This document shows, in pieces, positions 54,459-64,000 of a DNA stretch of 64,000 nucleotides; position 1 is the stretch's first letter, and the number at the start of each line of letters is the position of its first letter. The DNA is taken from contig CM063106.1 of assembly GCA_031841125.1 (NCBI GenBank), forward strand, positions 71,908,101 through 71,972,100, in the 5' to 3' direction. The DNA comes from Acanthococcus lagerstroemiae. Lineage: Eukaryota > Arthropoda > Insecta > Hemiptera > Eriococcidae. The notes under the pieces were generated by a model. It was not told the DNA's origin, ran no database searches, and saw only the letters and a list, made by a program, of their open reading frames with translations. The translations under genes were made by a program, and so were the position numbers.

Positions 54459-55253
54459 TTCAAATTTTTCCGTTAAACGTGATTCGTCTCCTTCTTTGGG
54501 AGTTTCCGGCCTTCCTGAAATTTCAGTTATATTTTCATTCGCATTGGCATTCGATTTGGGTGGAATCGGGGTGGGTTCCTTTCGTCATTACTTTCCATGT
54601 CGACCTTTTAATTTCCCTTTTTCCGAAATAGTTCGTTACAATTCTAATTCAATAAGATGTGCTTTTTGCACGTGTTCCTTTAAAAATTTTGATTTAGGGT
54701 TCTAATTAATTTTCCTTTGTGCATGAATTTCCTTCAATAATTCCGTAGTTTTTCTACGTACGAAGTTTTACGTTATTCGTGATTCCTTTAAAGTTAGATA
54801 CGTAGTTTTTAATGATTTTTTACGTTAATAATTTCCTACGTTCCTATTTTGCACTTTCTAAGTTATGGGTTTTCCAGGACAAATACTTGATCACTTACTC
54901 CCAATCGTTGATTTCCGGTGTACGTAGGTTCCAATCTCCGAAGTGTCGAGTTGATCAGGCTGTCCACTTGTTGACTGGGTTTCCGCTCCAGATGAGATCC
55001 GCTACGATCCAAGAACGGAGTTTTCCACGGGTTTCCGAAGTTGCTGGGTTTCTACCGATTCTGGTATCCGCTGCCGAGAGAGTTAGCGCGCCTCACGCTT
55101 CTCTAACTTCTCGTAGGGGTTCAAGGAATCGAATCAACTAGCGCGCCTAACGCTTTTCTAGTTGTTTTTGAACAAATTAGCGCGCCTAACGCTTCTCTAA
55201 TTGTTCAAGTAGATCTCCGGCGAAATACGACGAATGACACCGCAGAATTGCAA
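54459..55253 (-). other. Provirus leader (5' untranslated region)
   Basis: About 800 nt between the primer site and the gag ATG. It holds the three hairpins (55075-55206) and a short upstream ORF starting at the ATG at 54598. The region nearest gag (54459-54587) is open in the gag frame and reads Pro/Asn/Glu-rich, as if once coding. Confidence 0.7.
55075..55206 (-). ncRNA. Three hairpins with a shared 16-nt loop in the provirus leader
   Basis: Arms at 55075-55086/55103-55113, 55135-55141/55158-55164 and 55170-55180/55197-55206 enclose almost the same 16-nt loop, CGCGCCT(C/A)ACGCTT(C/T)T on the plus strand. The stems differ between units but pair in each: GTTAG/CTAAC, CAACTAG/CTAGTTG and ATTAG/CTAAT with outer GAACA/TGTTC. 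Compensated stem changes around a fixed loop indicate selection on RNA structure. Each loop with its closing base contains the palindrome GCGCGC. The location between primer site and gag suits a genome packaging or dimerisation signal; that role is inference. Confidence 0.7.
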
Positions 55254-55267
55254 TACCGACTGCGCCA
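55254..55267 (-). other. Primer binding site, tRNA-Ser type
   Basis: TGGCGCAGTCGGTA on the minus strand is complementary to the 3' end of insect tRNA-Ser including CCA, as in 17.6- and 297-type errantiviruses. It lies 3 nt from the end of the 390-bp LTR, which fixes the LTR boundary at 55271. Confidence 0.9.
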
Positions 55268-55328
55268 GTTTGTTACGTGCTCACCGAGTCGCGAAAAAGA
55301 ATAATGACAAGTTTTTGAACTTAACCCT

Positions 55329-55334
55329 TTTAAT
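55329..55334 (-). terminator. Possible polyadenylation signal in the LTR
   Basis: ATTAAA on the minus strand, in the 135-bp segment present only in the 5' LTR. It is the only close match to AATAAA downstream of the expected start site in the LTR. Confidence 0.45.
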
Positions 55335-55454
55335 TTATGAATTAGGTCGACACATACATCGTAAGGTGCCTTTTGGCATCGAGAAGAATATCAATACACT
55401 ACGAATGTCGTTCGATTACATGACGAATGCCCTTTACTTAGCCTTAACTTCTAG

Positions 55455-55462
55455 TTTTTATA
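55455..55462 (-). promoter_or_regulatory. Provirus LTR promoter TATA box
   Basis: TATAAAAA on the minus strand inside the 5' LTR. It predicts transcription starting about 25-35 nt downstream, near 55425-55430. The same box is in the 3' LTR (45807-45814) and could drive transcription into the left flank. Confidence 0.6.
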
Positions 55463-55660
55463 GCCACAAGAAGAGAGATTAGCAGCTTGTCTCAGATCGA
55501 AGTCTGATTGAAGTTCGAAAGCGTACGCGTATTTCATCTATTTACTTTTGGATGGTTCGAAAAAGTTATCTAAGTACTTTGCTGTTTACTTTGGTTGTCC
55601 GTTAATACTACATGCCTGAATATCGTACTTTAGACGGATGCTCGGTATATTACCGTAACA

Positions 55661-55800
55661 CCTCCATCAGAATTGGGAAATTTTTGTAAATGGATCAATC
55701 GTTGAAAAAATCGCACAAGTCAAAAGGTTAAGAAATTTTGATACTGGGAATCTTGAGTTGAGTCAGTTGGGACTTTCACAGTTTTTGCCCCCCCATACAC
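55661..55800 (+). repeat. Repeat R3, right half after the provirus
   Basis: Begins with the duplicated CCTC (55661-55664). GTAAATGGATCAA and CTTGAGTTGAGTCAGTTGG match the right part of the R3 copy at 16050-16250. Confidence 0.65.
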
Positions 55801-56255
55801 CATTTCCCCGAAAACCTCATACATACCTGAGAAAGAATACTCGCAGTCTTTCGTAGTAGCATATTTACATCATTTAAAAAAAATTAAACATGAATTTTGA
55901 ACAAAGGATAAAACTTGGTCTCTTTATCATGAAGAAATTCTTGCACACTGTGTTAAAGAACCTGTTGAGCCTGTACAGAGAAACTAGGAAAATTTGTACT
56001 CAGAAGAAGAAATTCGCCACTTCTTCATGTAAGATTTCAATGGCAGGGTCCATGTACTCCCCATATTGACAGTCTCGCTCAGTACCGTCTTTTCAATGCT
56101 CGAACAAACAGAATTTGTAATTAGAACAAAACAGTATGATTGTCTACCTCTTTAGAAAATAAGAATTAAAAAAGTGAATGCGAGAAAGTTTTGCTGCGCC
56201 AAAACCCTAAAAAGGAAACAATGAATCATAGGAGGGACAAAAGCACGAACGTATA
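55801..56255. other. No recognisable feature
   Basis: AT-rich flank of the provirus insertion site, probably continuing or bordering repeat R3. Confidence 0.4.
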
Positions 56256-57417
56256 CAGGGTGTCTAACAAAATCCCCCAATGTGCCGTGAATGCACTAAA
56301 TGGTAAACCCCAGAATATGCGACATACTGTAAACCGGGGTTACTTTAAAAATCCAATGTAACATTGAAAATTCAGACTTCACGCAGTCGACTATAGCACA
56401 CACTAGTGGTTATTTTTTCAAGGTTCAATGCTTGGGTTGTTGAATAGTCTATGCCCAGTCTATCAGTAGTGAAATGTCGATCAAACTTTGTTGCCAAAAA
56501 CAGCAAATGAATTGTGATCAATTTTGAATATCGATAGACCGACGTGGACAACACTCTAGATAGAATACTTGCGAGAAAGAAGTAAATAATTTTTGTCATT
56601 AATTCTCTAAATGTTTATTATCATTTTACAAAATGGGGTAACATTGGAAGCCTTGTAAAATATTCTGTTTACATTCGGAGATTGAACTTTCAAATGATTT
56701 GTTCCACATATGCCACTCCCATTACGTCTTTAACCTTCATCTCCATAGGTACAACTTTGACAATATATGCTAATTTTGCATTATTTTTCCATTTTTAAAA
56801 CTATTTCTGCTCTAAGATGTGTTCTAATTGACTAGGAAAGCTGAATTTTGGTATGTTGTAAGTTCAATGACTGCACTGTCGACTTATTAAAAAAAAATCG
56901 CAAACCGTGCAAAAAGGCTGACCTTTCAATGTTGCCCCATATCCTGGGTAACTTTGGAAGGCCCTTTGCATGCTTCTACACTGCGAACTATCAGTTTTTC
57001 CAAGATTCTTTTTTGCCATCTGATAGAGCTCCCACAGTACTATCCACAGCCAAAAGACTGATTCCCGAACTTCCCTCCCCAAAAAATAAGCCCATAAAAC
57101 TTATGAAAACCTTTCAAAGTAACCCCGGTTTACAGTATGCAAAATGAAGTGCTGCTTTTATTTGACTTAGAATTCTGTGATTCGTGAAGATCGTTTGAAA
57201 CTTCTGAAACACACGCCATTGATAAAAATATGCATTCGCATAAGAATTGCAGCCCTGGTAATTTAGAATTTTCCAGTTCTAAATTCTTTAATCCCTTTCT
57301 CAATGTATAATTTGTTGATTTTTAAAAGAACATGACTGAAAATATCTAAATGATTTTAAATGACTTAAATGACTTTCTTCCAAAATAAACGACGTTAAAT
57401 GACTGTTAGACACCCTG
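56256..57417. mobile_element. CAGGGTGTCTAAC-ended element, outer of a nest
   Basis: The ends CAGGGTGTCTAACA and TGTTAGACACCCTG are perfect 14-bp inverted repeats, bordered by TATA-type sequence on both sides (GTATA at left, GTATAC at right). It encloses the TA-flanked element at 56327-57135. Non-coding. The superfamily is not assigned. Confidence 0.7.
56327..57135. mobile_element. Tc1/mariner-like element nested inside
   Basis: The ends CTGTAAACCGGGGTTACTTT and AAAGTAACCCCGGTTTACAG are a perfect 20-bp inverted repeat with TA on each side (56325-56326 and 57136-57137). No transposase is visible; the 99-codon plus-strand ORF has no D-D-D/E motif. Related ends occur at 9767 and 17301. Confidence 0.8.
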
Positions 57418-58182
57418 GTATACTAAACAGAACTGCGAATATTGCACCAGGTATCACCCTTAAGGGAAGACAGGTAAGGAAATTAAATGAAACAACGCCC
57501 TTAGTTTTGAAGATAATATTTTACACGACACTTACGGAAAAATCGGAATCGGGGTTTTCAAAAAATCATAATTAATTCAGGGAATGAGTTAGAAGTTTAA
57601 AATTTTGGCTGCTAGGTATGCGCTTTCTCTTCGAAATAATTTTTTTTTCACTACTGAAAATTGATAATATTAAGTTACTTAAGGTCAAAAAAAAGAGTGT
57701 TGTCCTGCTGTTATCTGTAGTCTCTAGGTTGCATGCACAGTGTGTTGTTGGTTACCAGACTGATGAAAAATAATGTGACAATCTCGAGCGAATACGCTGA
57801 TAAATTTTCTCAAATTTTCACATTTCTTCACTTGTTTTGATAAGAAGATAATAACTAAAGACCACTAACCCATTTGACAAGGTAGTACTGGAGCCGAAGA
57901 AGCTAAGAAATACGAGTATATCTCTTAAAAATATGGATGTTGAGATATGCAGCTATTCATGGAAAACAAACATGAATGTAAACGAACGCGCATGGTTGGT
58001 CATTGTAATAAGAAAAGCCATGCTCAAAGTTCGTGTTTGAAGACATGATTATGTCATCACCTGACAGTCACATGACAGATACGCATGTTCACAGTAATAT
58101 TTCAGCAGAATTTTCGTACTATAATGGACCAGGAAATTCAAAATAATTGCCCATATATTTCGGTCCAGTATCACACTGCTCC
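57418..58182. other. No recognisable feature
   Basis: AT-rich, non-coding by inspection. Confidence 0.4.
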
Positions 58183-59006
58183 CGATGCGCAAAATCCCAC
58201 AAGTTACCTGGGTAACTAAAGGGGAACAAGGGCAATCTGAGGGTAACCGAGGGCAACAAGGGGGTACCTTTCCGCCGCGGGTAACTCTAAAGAGGAACAA
58301 AGGTAATCTGAGGGTAATTCAAGGGTAACAAATTAGTAGGGCTAGGATTTTTATGCGCTAAAAAACCGAAAATATGCGCAATAAATATCCGCAAAGAAAT
58401 GTCAAAATATGCAAAAATATGAGCTATAAAACCGCACCATCATGGGTATCGAAATGTAGGGTTTTTGAAGCACTACAATAAGAGCCATTCGTTTTATTTT
58501 AACGTTTATTTCATTAAATTATCAAAAACGCAAAGAATTTTTTCATTTCCAAATAATCGCAATTGCAGTTTGCAGCTTCGCAGTTTAAAGCTTTGAATAA
58601 GCTTTTATGTAGAAAAAAAAAAGACCTTAACAAAACTACCGATAGGTTTTTTTTTCTTGTCTCTAATTTTCTAGTCTTCAGCCGACCTTCTTCCAGCAGC
58701 TTACAGCAAAGAGCAAACACCCCGTTACTTTTTTTTTTTTTAGAAAATTTTGAAAATGTTGTCAATAGAAGTGATTTTTGGCCAGTTTTTGGGAAAAGTA
58801 TTCGGCTATTTTTTTATACAATTATGGCCTTAATATGCAAAAATATGCGCGATAAACTTTTGCATACGGATTCAGAATTTCATGATTCGCAAAGATAAGG
58901 TGAGTGTGCGCTATCTAGTATTACGAGAACAAATATGCATTTACATAAAAATCCTAGCCTTTCAAATGAGTAACTTTTTCGCTAGAGGGTAACTGATTGC
59001 GCATCA
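58183..59006 (+). mobile_element. GATGCGCAA-ended element, copy 3, interrupted
   Basis: The ends CGATGCGCAA and TTGCGCATCA and the GGGTAAC-rich interior match copies at 4890 and 32895. It is split by the 624-bp element at 58339-58962; without it the copy is about 190-200 bp. Confidence 0.8.
58339..58962. mobile_element. Nested element with 16-bp inverted repeats
   Basis: GGCTAGGATTTTTATG and CATAAAAATCCTAGCC are a perfect 16-bp inverted pair near the termini. Flanks CAAATTAGTA (58329-58338) and CAAATGAGTA (58963-58972) are a 9-10-bp target duplication with one change. The uninterrupted relatives contain AACAAATGGGTAAC-like sequence once at this spot, which confirms the insertion. ATATGCGC and ATGCAAAAATATG motifs recur at both ends. 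Duplication length fits hAT or MULE-type elements; no transposase is seen. Confidence 0.8.
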
Positions 59007-60534
59007 GGTTGGAGCTCGAAGGCTAACCACCGAAAACGTGAGGAACTGAACTTGTAAACCTGATCATCTTGCTGCCTGGTAAGTCAGGCAACTGGGAGTA
59101 AGAACGTAAAAAGATAGGCTTCATTATGTGGCGCTGTATACATTTTTTTAAATTGTTATCAATTACCTGAACGGTGAGAAAATCGTGAATGTTCGCGAGT
59201 TAATCAAAGTAAATGCGTGTCTAACCCCTTTCCCATGCAGAGCTACTCGTCTATATTTTCTAACGTGTCACTTAAAAAATATACGACTTGACTGCCTCCA
59301 GGCTCTTTTATCATTCTTGTAATAAAATTATCGAAGATGTATGCCATTATGAGCTTCCAAGGAAGATTAATGAAGTGAACATTTTTCTTTGGTTCTAAAA
59401 GGAGATAGTCTCCGAATAATAACTGTCTGCAGAGACAAAAGAGGGCGATATTTTCATTTATGGAAATATAAAACCCCGTAGAATACAATACGTGTCAGCG
59501 ACTGAAAAACAAATAATAATTCTGCTGTATACCTAGCAGCTAACGCAACCGAGAGAAACCGACGGATTCCACATTACCTTACTGAAAGATGTTTCAAAGA
59601 TGGTCGAAAAAATGAGTTACAAATTTTTATTGCTTTATCCGAAAGACTACGACTGCGTATCTTTGAAGAACCTCTCTTTTTACGATACATGCCGTCGCGA
59701 GGAATCGCGGTGCTGAATAAGCGTAAGAAGAAAAAGAAGATAAAAAATTGAACTGAGATTTATAACCCCTAGAAGAAAGAGCTGCGTTATTTTCAAAATA
59801 GAAAAGCGAAAATTCCGTTTTACAGCTAGCCGTTACCTATATCTTTAGAACCTGGGTTTCGAAGCATCCCGAAGGCCATAAACGTATAAATCACAGGCAC
59901 GAAGAGACATTCAATGTATGTCAGTTTATTACTTCTTTCATTACATTATAGGTACAAGCTTTTTACCCTCTGGTCGTTGGAAAGTCCAACCTTCTCATCT
60001 TCATCATTTTTGTATACAAATATTCTGTATCAAAAGTACTTGAATAGTGTTTCGGTTGCTAGATAGAAATACTTCGAACAAATTAGGAAAAGCGGGTCTT
60101 TTAATGAGCTTTTACAGGGTCGAGTCATCTCGAGCGTAACCATTTTTCAAGTGGGGGGGGGGACAATATAAGAATTTCAACCTCTAAATTTCAGTAATCA
60201 GACCAGAAAGAAGGTCCTTACCAAGACTCTTGCGCTTGAATTTGGAGAATGAAATTACCTAGGAGGTGCGAGCATAAGAGAACCAATGCCCCAGTTTGTA
60301 CCCTCCGACACTACAAACTTGCGTCGAATAAACATTGGTAACATGAGAAATTTCGAATACAGTCATTGACTTTCCAAAGGAAGTCTGCACACATTTTGGA
60401 ATACAAGAGTCCACAAAAAATATGGTTTGAAAGGCGAGAATAAGTTACAATTGGAGACAAAGCCGCAACAATGGGTAGGGAAAGAGCGAGTATGCTCTTT
60501 TCTTCAGCGTGATAATTTACTTTCTTCTCGCCTA
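59007..60534. other. No gene recognised
   Basis: AT-rich; one G run near 60153. The ORF at 59243-59488 has no recognisable content. Confidence 0.4.
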
Positions 60535-60831
60535 TTCGCGTTTGGACGCTAAAGAGTCACTCTCTAGCGGCTTAATGAAATGCGGCGCGCTGATTGGTTA
60601 TTTGGATGAAAAGATGATCAGTGATGAAAATGTTCTGAAAAAAACCTGAAGTTGGGCTCATCTGAAAGGAAATGATAAGGGCTAACACTTCAGTTCTTTT
60701 CAGTTTTAGATAAAAAGCAATATTGAAGATGCTAAACCTCATTTTACTTGTTCATGTTTTTGTGGTAAGCATATCCTGATTTTCTTTTCATCCACGACAC
60801 TAGCGCATCTACAGGAGTGTCCAAACGCGAA
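60535..60831. mobile_element. TA-flanked MITE, 297 bp
   Basis: The ends TTCGCGTTTGGAC and GTCCAAACGCGAA are perfect 13-bp inverted repeats with TA on both sides (60533-60534 and 60832-60833), as in Tc1/mariner-type MITEs. Non-coding. Confidence 0.7.
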
Positions 60832-62099
60832 TATATATTACTGAAAATCTAGCCAACCACACAACACCATTGTCAGAAGGAAAACACGGACAATGCCAAG
60901 CAGTAAATAGGAAGTTCTTTTGTAATAAAAGCCTTCAGTGTCTGAAATTTTGCTCAAATTTCAACTTTACAGCAGAAAAAAAAGTTTAAATGGCTGACGC
61001 TTAAGCTTCTGCTTAACTTTGCAGCTGACAAGCAAAACAAAAATTTCATTTTTCCTTCTGCGGGAGATATATCCTTATATCCCCTCTTATTTACGCCACT
61101 GATACCAGACCTCTTAAAGCAAAACAAGCCAGTATTGTTTCGTTTATCTGCCTCAGATCTTCCTAGCTATCCATCTATTTGTCCGAAATTTTTTGGACTT
61201 AAACCCTCTTTCGCAAAGGTGATTACTAAAAAGGGATGCAATGGGACAGGTACCCCCTATAAAATAATTCGTTGTGGTACAAAGTTAAGAGTTAAAGGCT
61301 TCAGCTATGCTTAGTTCAACCTTTCAAGTCTTACAACAAGTTTTTAAAATCAGTGATGTGATCATACTCAACGTACAGAGTATTCAAAAAATACTGAAAA
61401 TAAATTTGAAATTCGACGACCGAAAAAAGATTCAAATTATTAATCATATAAATATCATTAAAAAATTGAAACTTCCAATTTCAAAACTTTATAGTAATAT
61501 CACTGCTAAACATGTTTCGACCCGTTCATCACTTATGCTTTCATTTGGCCTAGCCTTCGTTTTCTAAGGGGTAACGAATCGAACGTTTTACTTGAAACAC
61601 CAACGAAAATTCAAGAGCCTAATTAAAGTAACTCAGCAGCGACTTACATCTCTAATACATATAAAAGTGCTAGTTTGTCTGTGTATGTGTGTTTGTTCAT
61701 TCGAGGTTGGCGGGTGAACCACGAAAGCGGGGGAGGGGTGCGCACTTTTTCGATGTGTTCGTATGAAATCTAGTGAAGTTTTAAGCTACAAAAATTTCCG
61801 TAACCTTGTCAAGAGAGGGCTATAAAATTTTTCCCCGTCTAGATCCCCAATTTTTTTTGAATCGGACTTTTCGGAAGTGTTGTACTTTGAACTCCTTCAC
61901 ATTATGTTAAATTTTGGCGGTTGTAACTGCCTCCCTTCAGAAATTATTGGGGGATTGAAAATCTAAAATTTCCATAACGAGCTCAAAGTATCTTACTACA
62001 GGCCCGTAGCCAGCCATCTGCAGTAGGGGGTGCTGATTGTTTACCGAGGGGGGGGGCTTAAGGATACACATAGTATATAATGTGAAGATTTCTACGATG
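60832..62099. other. No gene; possible Helitron-like end
   Basis: AT-rich. At about 61650-61705 the order TCTCTAATACATATAAAAG, TAGTTTGTCTGTGTATGTGT, GTTTGTTC resembles the 5' ends of insect Helitrons, but I could not find the matching CTRR/hairpin 3' end. A G-run fragment lies at 62047-62055. Confidence 0.3.
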
Positions 62100-62369
62100 C
62101 AGTGGTGTAGCCAAGGGGGAGCGAAGCGGGCGAATGCCCCCAAGGCACCTGAAATGGAATGTAAAATATGCAAAAATGAGTAATTTTTCCCCTTTTAAAG
62201 AAGTTTTTTCGGAACATTTTCGCTCGAGCAGTAATTCTACCTTCATTTTCATAAAATCGGCCTCTAATATCGGCGATTTTCAAAAAAACAGCTCAATTAT
62301 CGATTTTTTCTCCATTGAAAATCGTACCCCCCCCCCCCCGCCCTTGGGAAAATCCTGACTAAGCCACTG
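62100..62369. mobile_element. hAT-like MITE, 270 bp
   Basis: The ends CAGTGGTGTAGCCAAGG and TCCTGACTAAGCCACTG are imperfect inverted repeats, with poly-G/poly-C sub-terminal tracts as in the element at 15744. No clean 8-bp duplication is visible. Overlapping ORFs are spurious. Confidence 0.55.
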
Positions 62370-62719
62370 ATATAAATCAAACATTCTGGGGGGGGGGATA
62401 GCAAATTTACAGTGTTACAATAAGAATACTCAATTTGGTCTGAAAATTCATAATCAAAACTGGTGAATGTGGTGATTCAACTTCCCGACAACCCGTTGAA
62501 AAAAAAAATTGAATACATATATCGCGTGAAAAAAAATCCACACTTTTACAACGATATAAACGTGCCTCAATGTAAAACCATGAGTCACATTTTTACGTGT
62601 AGGCACGTTTACCAACCGACACAACGAAGCCATTACCAAGAATCCCGACGGATGTCGAGAATGGCCGAATAATGCCGAGGATGTTATTACGACGGTATCA
62701 TGGCAACTGTTGCTTCCTG
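62370..62719. other. No gene; possible worn repeat
   Basis: Contains GAGAATGGCCGAATAATGCCGA near 62659, loosely like part of repeat R1. No coding content. Confidence 0.35.
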
Positions 62720-62830
62720 ATACAGGGGCGAAACCATTGGGTGAGGGAGAACCTCCCTCCTCCCCAATAATTTGACAGATTTGACAGTCGGCAACTTTTG
62801 AAACTGTTCATTTGAATTTTTGAATTTTCA
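62720..62830 (+). repeat. Direct repeat R5, copy 1
   Basis: CCAATAATTTG, AGTCGGCAA and TTTTGAAACTGTTCATTTGA recur at 63919-64000 in the same orientation, about 1.2 kb away. Confidence 0.75.
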
Positions 62831-63918
62831 TGTTTTATGAATGTTTGTTTGTTTCTTTTTTTAATAAAAAAATATTTCCATTAAGAAATCAGCAAATTTT
62901 TAGTTTTCAAAAAATATCTGGCGGCAAATTTTTCTTCTCCATCTCCTCAAACTGAAAATCAAATTTTGTTTCTGAAAATGTAGTACTCTGGACTCCTGTT
63001 AGAGACTAGTCAGTCAAAAGCCGAAGGTTTCAAGCTGAGTATCGAACGTTATTTGAAAATCTGGAAATCGGTAGCAAACGTTGAATTTTGAATTTCAATG
63101 ACTATTCTGTTTTTACTAAATTCTCTGTTTGACCTAGAGCCTAAAATTGAAGAACCTAGAACATTTTATTAAAATCTAAACGTTGAAAGCAAAAGATTTA
63201 TTTTCCAATGTCCCAAGCTGAATCCGATAGTAAATGTTCTATTGTTTAATTTACGGGCTCTGGCCTTGGTGAATATTTGGGCCGTACATCCGTCAGAGCG
63301 CGTCGCTATCAAGTCGAAGTGATAAGTAGCAAAAATTAAATCAATACTCTATTCATTTTCCCTATTAACGTACACACTCATTAAAATTGAAATATCTCGA
63401 AAAGTAAGACGTTTTTGAACTATTTAAAGAACGAATAATTTTTCGAACAAAAAATTGTCTTTCGATTAAGACCATTTTTATACATAGATTCCAACATTTT
63501 GCTACATGTGTCAAAAACTTCACGTTTTGGTCGCTGATAAGAGTAGTCGATACTAGCGCTCTACAGCCCAAATAGGAGGGAAACTTAGTCGGGAACAAAA
63601 GTCAAAACTCCGTGTTTTTCCCATAAGAACGAAAGGGAGCTTGTGGCACGGATTCCCCAAATCCAATCGACCTGAAACTTTGTAGGTTTTTTTTTCGTTT
63701 TTGATTTTATTGGAACCAATTTAGGAGAAGAATAAGAGGAAATTCATAAAAAAAGATCACCAAGAGTAAATAACGACCACCTTAATGTGAAAAGGAAGTT
63801 ACGTGTTCCTCTCAAGTATTCCTAACATCCTTCCAGATAACCCTCCCAGAACAGGGTATGCTCATGCACGCAAATGTGAGTACTTCGGGGATAAGGTTCC
63901 AATCTGCATTTGCAGGAA
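62831..63918. other. No recognisable feature
   Basis: AT-rich, no supported feature. Confidence 0.4.
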
Positions 63919-64000
63919 CAAAACTATGGGGGGGGGGTGAAACACCCCCAATAATTTGGTAGTCGGCAAATTTTGAAACTGTTCATTTGAATTTTTCATT
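63919..64000 (+). repeat. Direct repeat R5, copy 2, cut by window end
   Basis: Matches 62740-62825 (CCAATAATTTGG, AGTCGGCAAATTTTGAAACT). It runs off the end of the window. Confidence 0.75.

Larger units (their letters stand above)
45758..55660 (-). mobile_element. Errantivirus-like Ty3/gypsy provirus, 9.9 kb, with four ORFs
   Basis: A complete, minus-strand LTR retroelement. In its own 5' to 3' order: LTR (55660-55271), tRNA-Ser primer site (55267-55254), leader with three hairpins, gag, pol in the -1 frame, env overlapping the pol end, a 204-codon ORF, polypurine tract, and a shorter 3' LTR (46012-45758). It is bounded by a CCTC 4-bp duplication (45754-45757 and 55661-55664), the length usual for Ty3/gypsy integrases. 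Pol, env and the fourth ORF are uninterrupted and the shared part of the LTRs looks identical, so the insertion is recent. Env plus a tRNA-Ser-type primer site places it with insect errantiviruses. Oddities are the truncated 3' LTR, the gag start and the extra ORF, each described separately. Confidence 0.96.
55271..55660 (-). repeat. 5' LTR, 390 bp (full length)
   Basis: Starts TGTTACG and ends CGTAACA, a perfect 7-bp terminal inverted repeat, with the primer site 3 nt beyond. Carries the TATA box at 55455-55462 and, about 125 nt downstream of it, an ATTAAA. The U3-proximal 255 bp match the 3' LTR; the last 135 bp (55271-55405) have no counterpart there. Confidence 0.92.

Noticed and set aside
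55271..55405. Treating the 135 bp as leader outside a 255-bp LTR
   Set aside because: The tRNA-Ser site lies 3 nt past 55271 and the 390-bp version has a perfect 7-bp terminal inverted repeat; still kept as an alternative in the finding on unequal LTRs.

Overview
This is a repeat-dominated stretch of animal nuclear DNA, most likely from an arthropod. The evidence is AT-rich intergenic sequence, a split exon with GT/AG splice signals, tRNA-derived SINEs, LINE remnants, many short inverted-repeat DNA elements, and an env-bearing Ty3/gypsy provirus of the insect errantivirus type primed by tRNA-Ser. I cannot name the species. Nearly all long ORFs outside the provirus are chance ORFs or pieces of transposons.

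Host gene: only one exon is convincing, 8333-8570 on the minus strand. It encodes the start of the PET domain of a Prickle/Espinas-type planar-polarity protein. Its acceptor lies at the high-coordinate side, so earlier exons lie to the right, possibly beyond the window, and much of the window could be intron.

Left part (0-8 kb): dispersed repeats, a hAT-like element (2492-3023), and a dead RNase H-bearing LINE (3876-6315, minus) that has received two or three later insertions. 9.7-15 kb: a Tc1/mariner-like element, a piggyBac-like TTAA element, and decayed fragments of an APE-type LINE. 15-45 kb: small inverted-repeat elements, two SINE copies, two related hAT-like elements with an internal minisatellite (26.2 and 42.9 kb), tandem arrays (35.3, 41.3 and 42.3 kb) and a LINE 3' end with a YADD motif (36.5 kb).

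The centrepiece is a structurally complete errantivirus-like provirus on the minus strand (45758-55660, with a 4-bp CCTC duplication). Read on its own strand the order is: 390-bp 5' LTR, tRNA-Ser primer site, leader with three look-alike hairpins, gag (four CCHC knuckles), pol in the -1 frame (protease, RT, RNase H, DD35E integrase, GPY/F), env (signal peptide, RSKR cleavage site, membrane anchor), an extra 204-codon ORF of unknown function, polypurine tract, and a 3' LTR that is only 255 bp. The shared 255 bp of the two LTRs look identical, so the insertion is recent. It interrupts a dispersed repeat, another copy of which lies near 16.1 kb. Gag would build the particle, Pol would copy and integrate the genome, and Env could mediate cell-to-cell transfer; the role of the fourth ORF is open.

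Right flank (56-64 kb): nested inverted-repeat elements, including one inserted into a GATGCGCAA-ended element with a clear target duplication, then largely featureless sequence.
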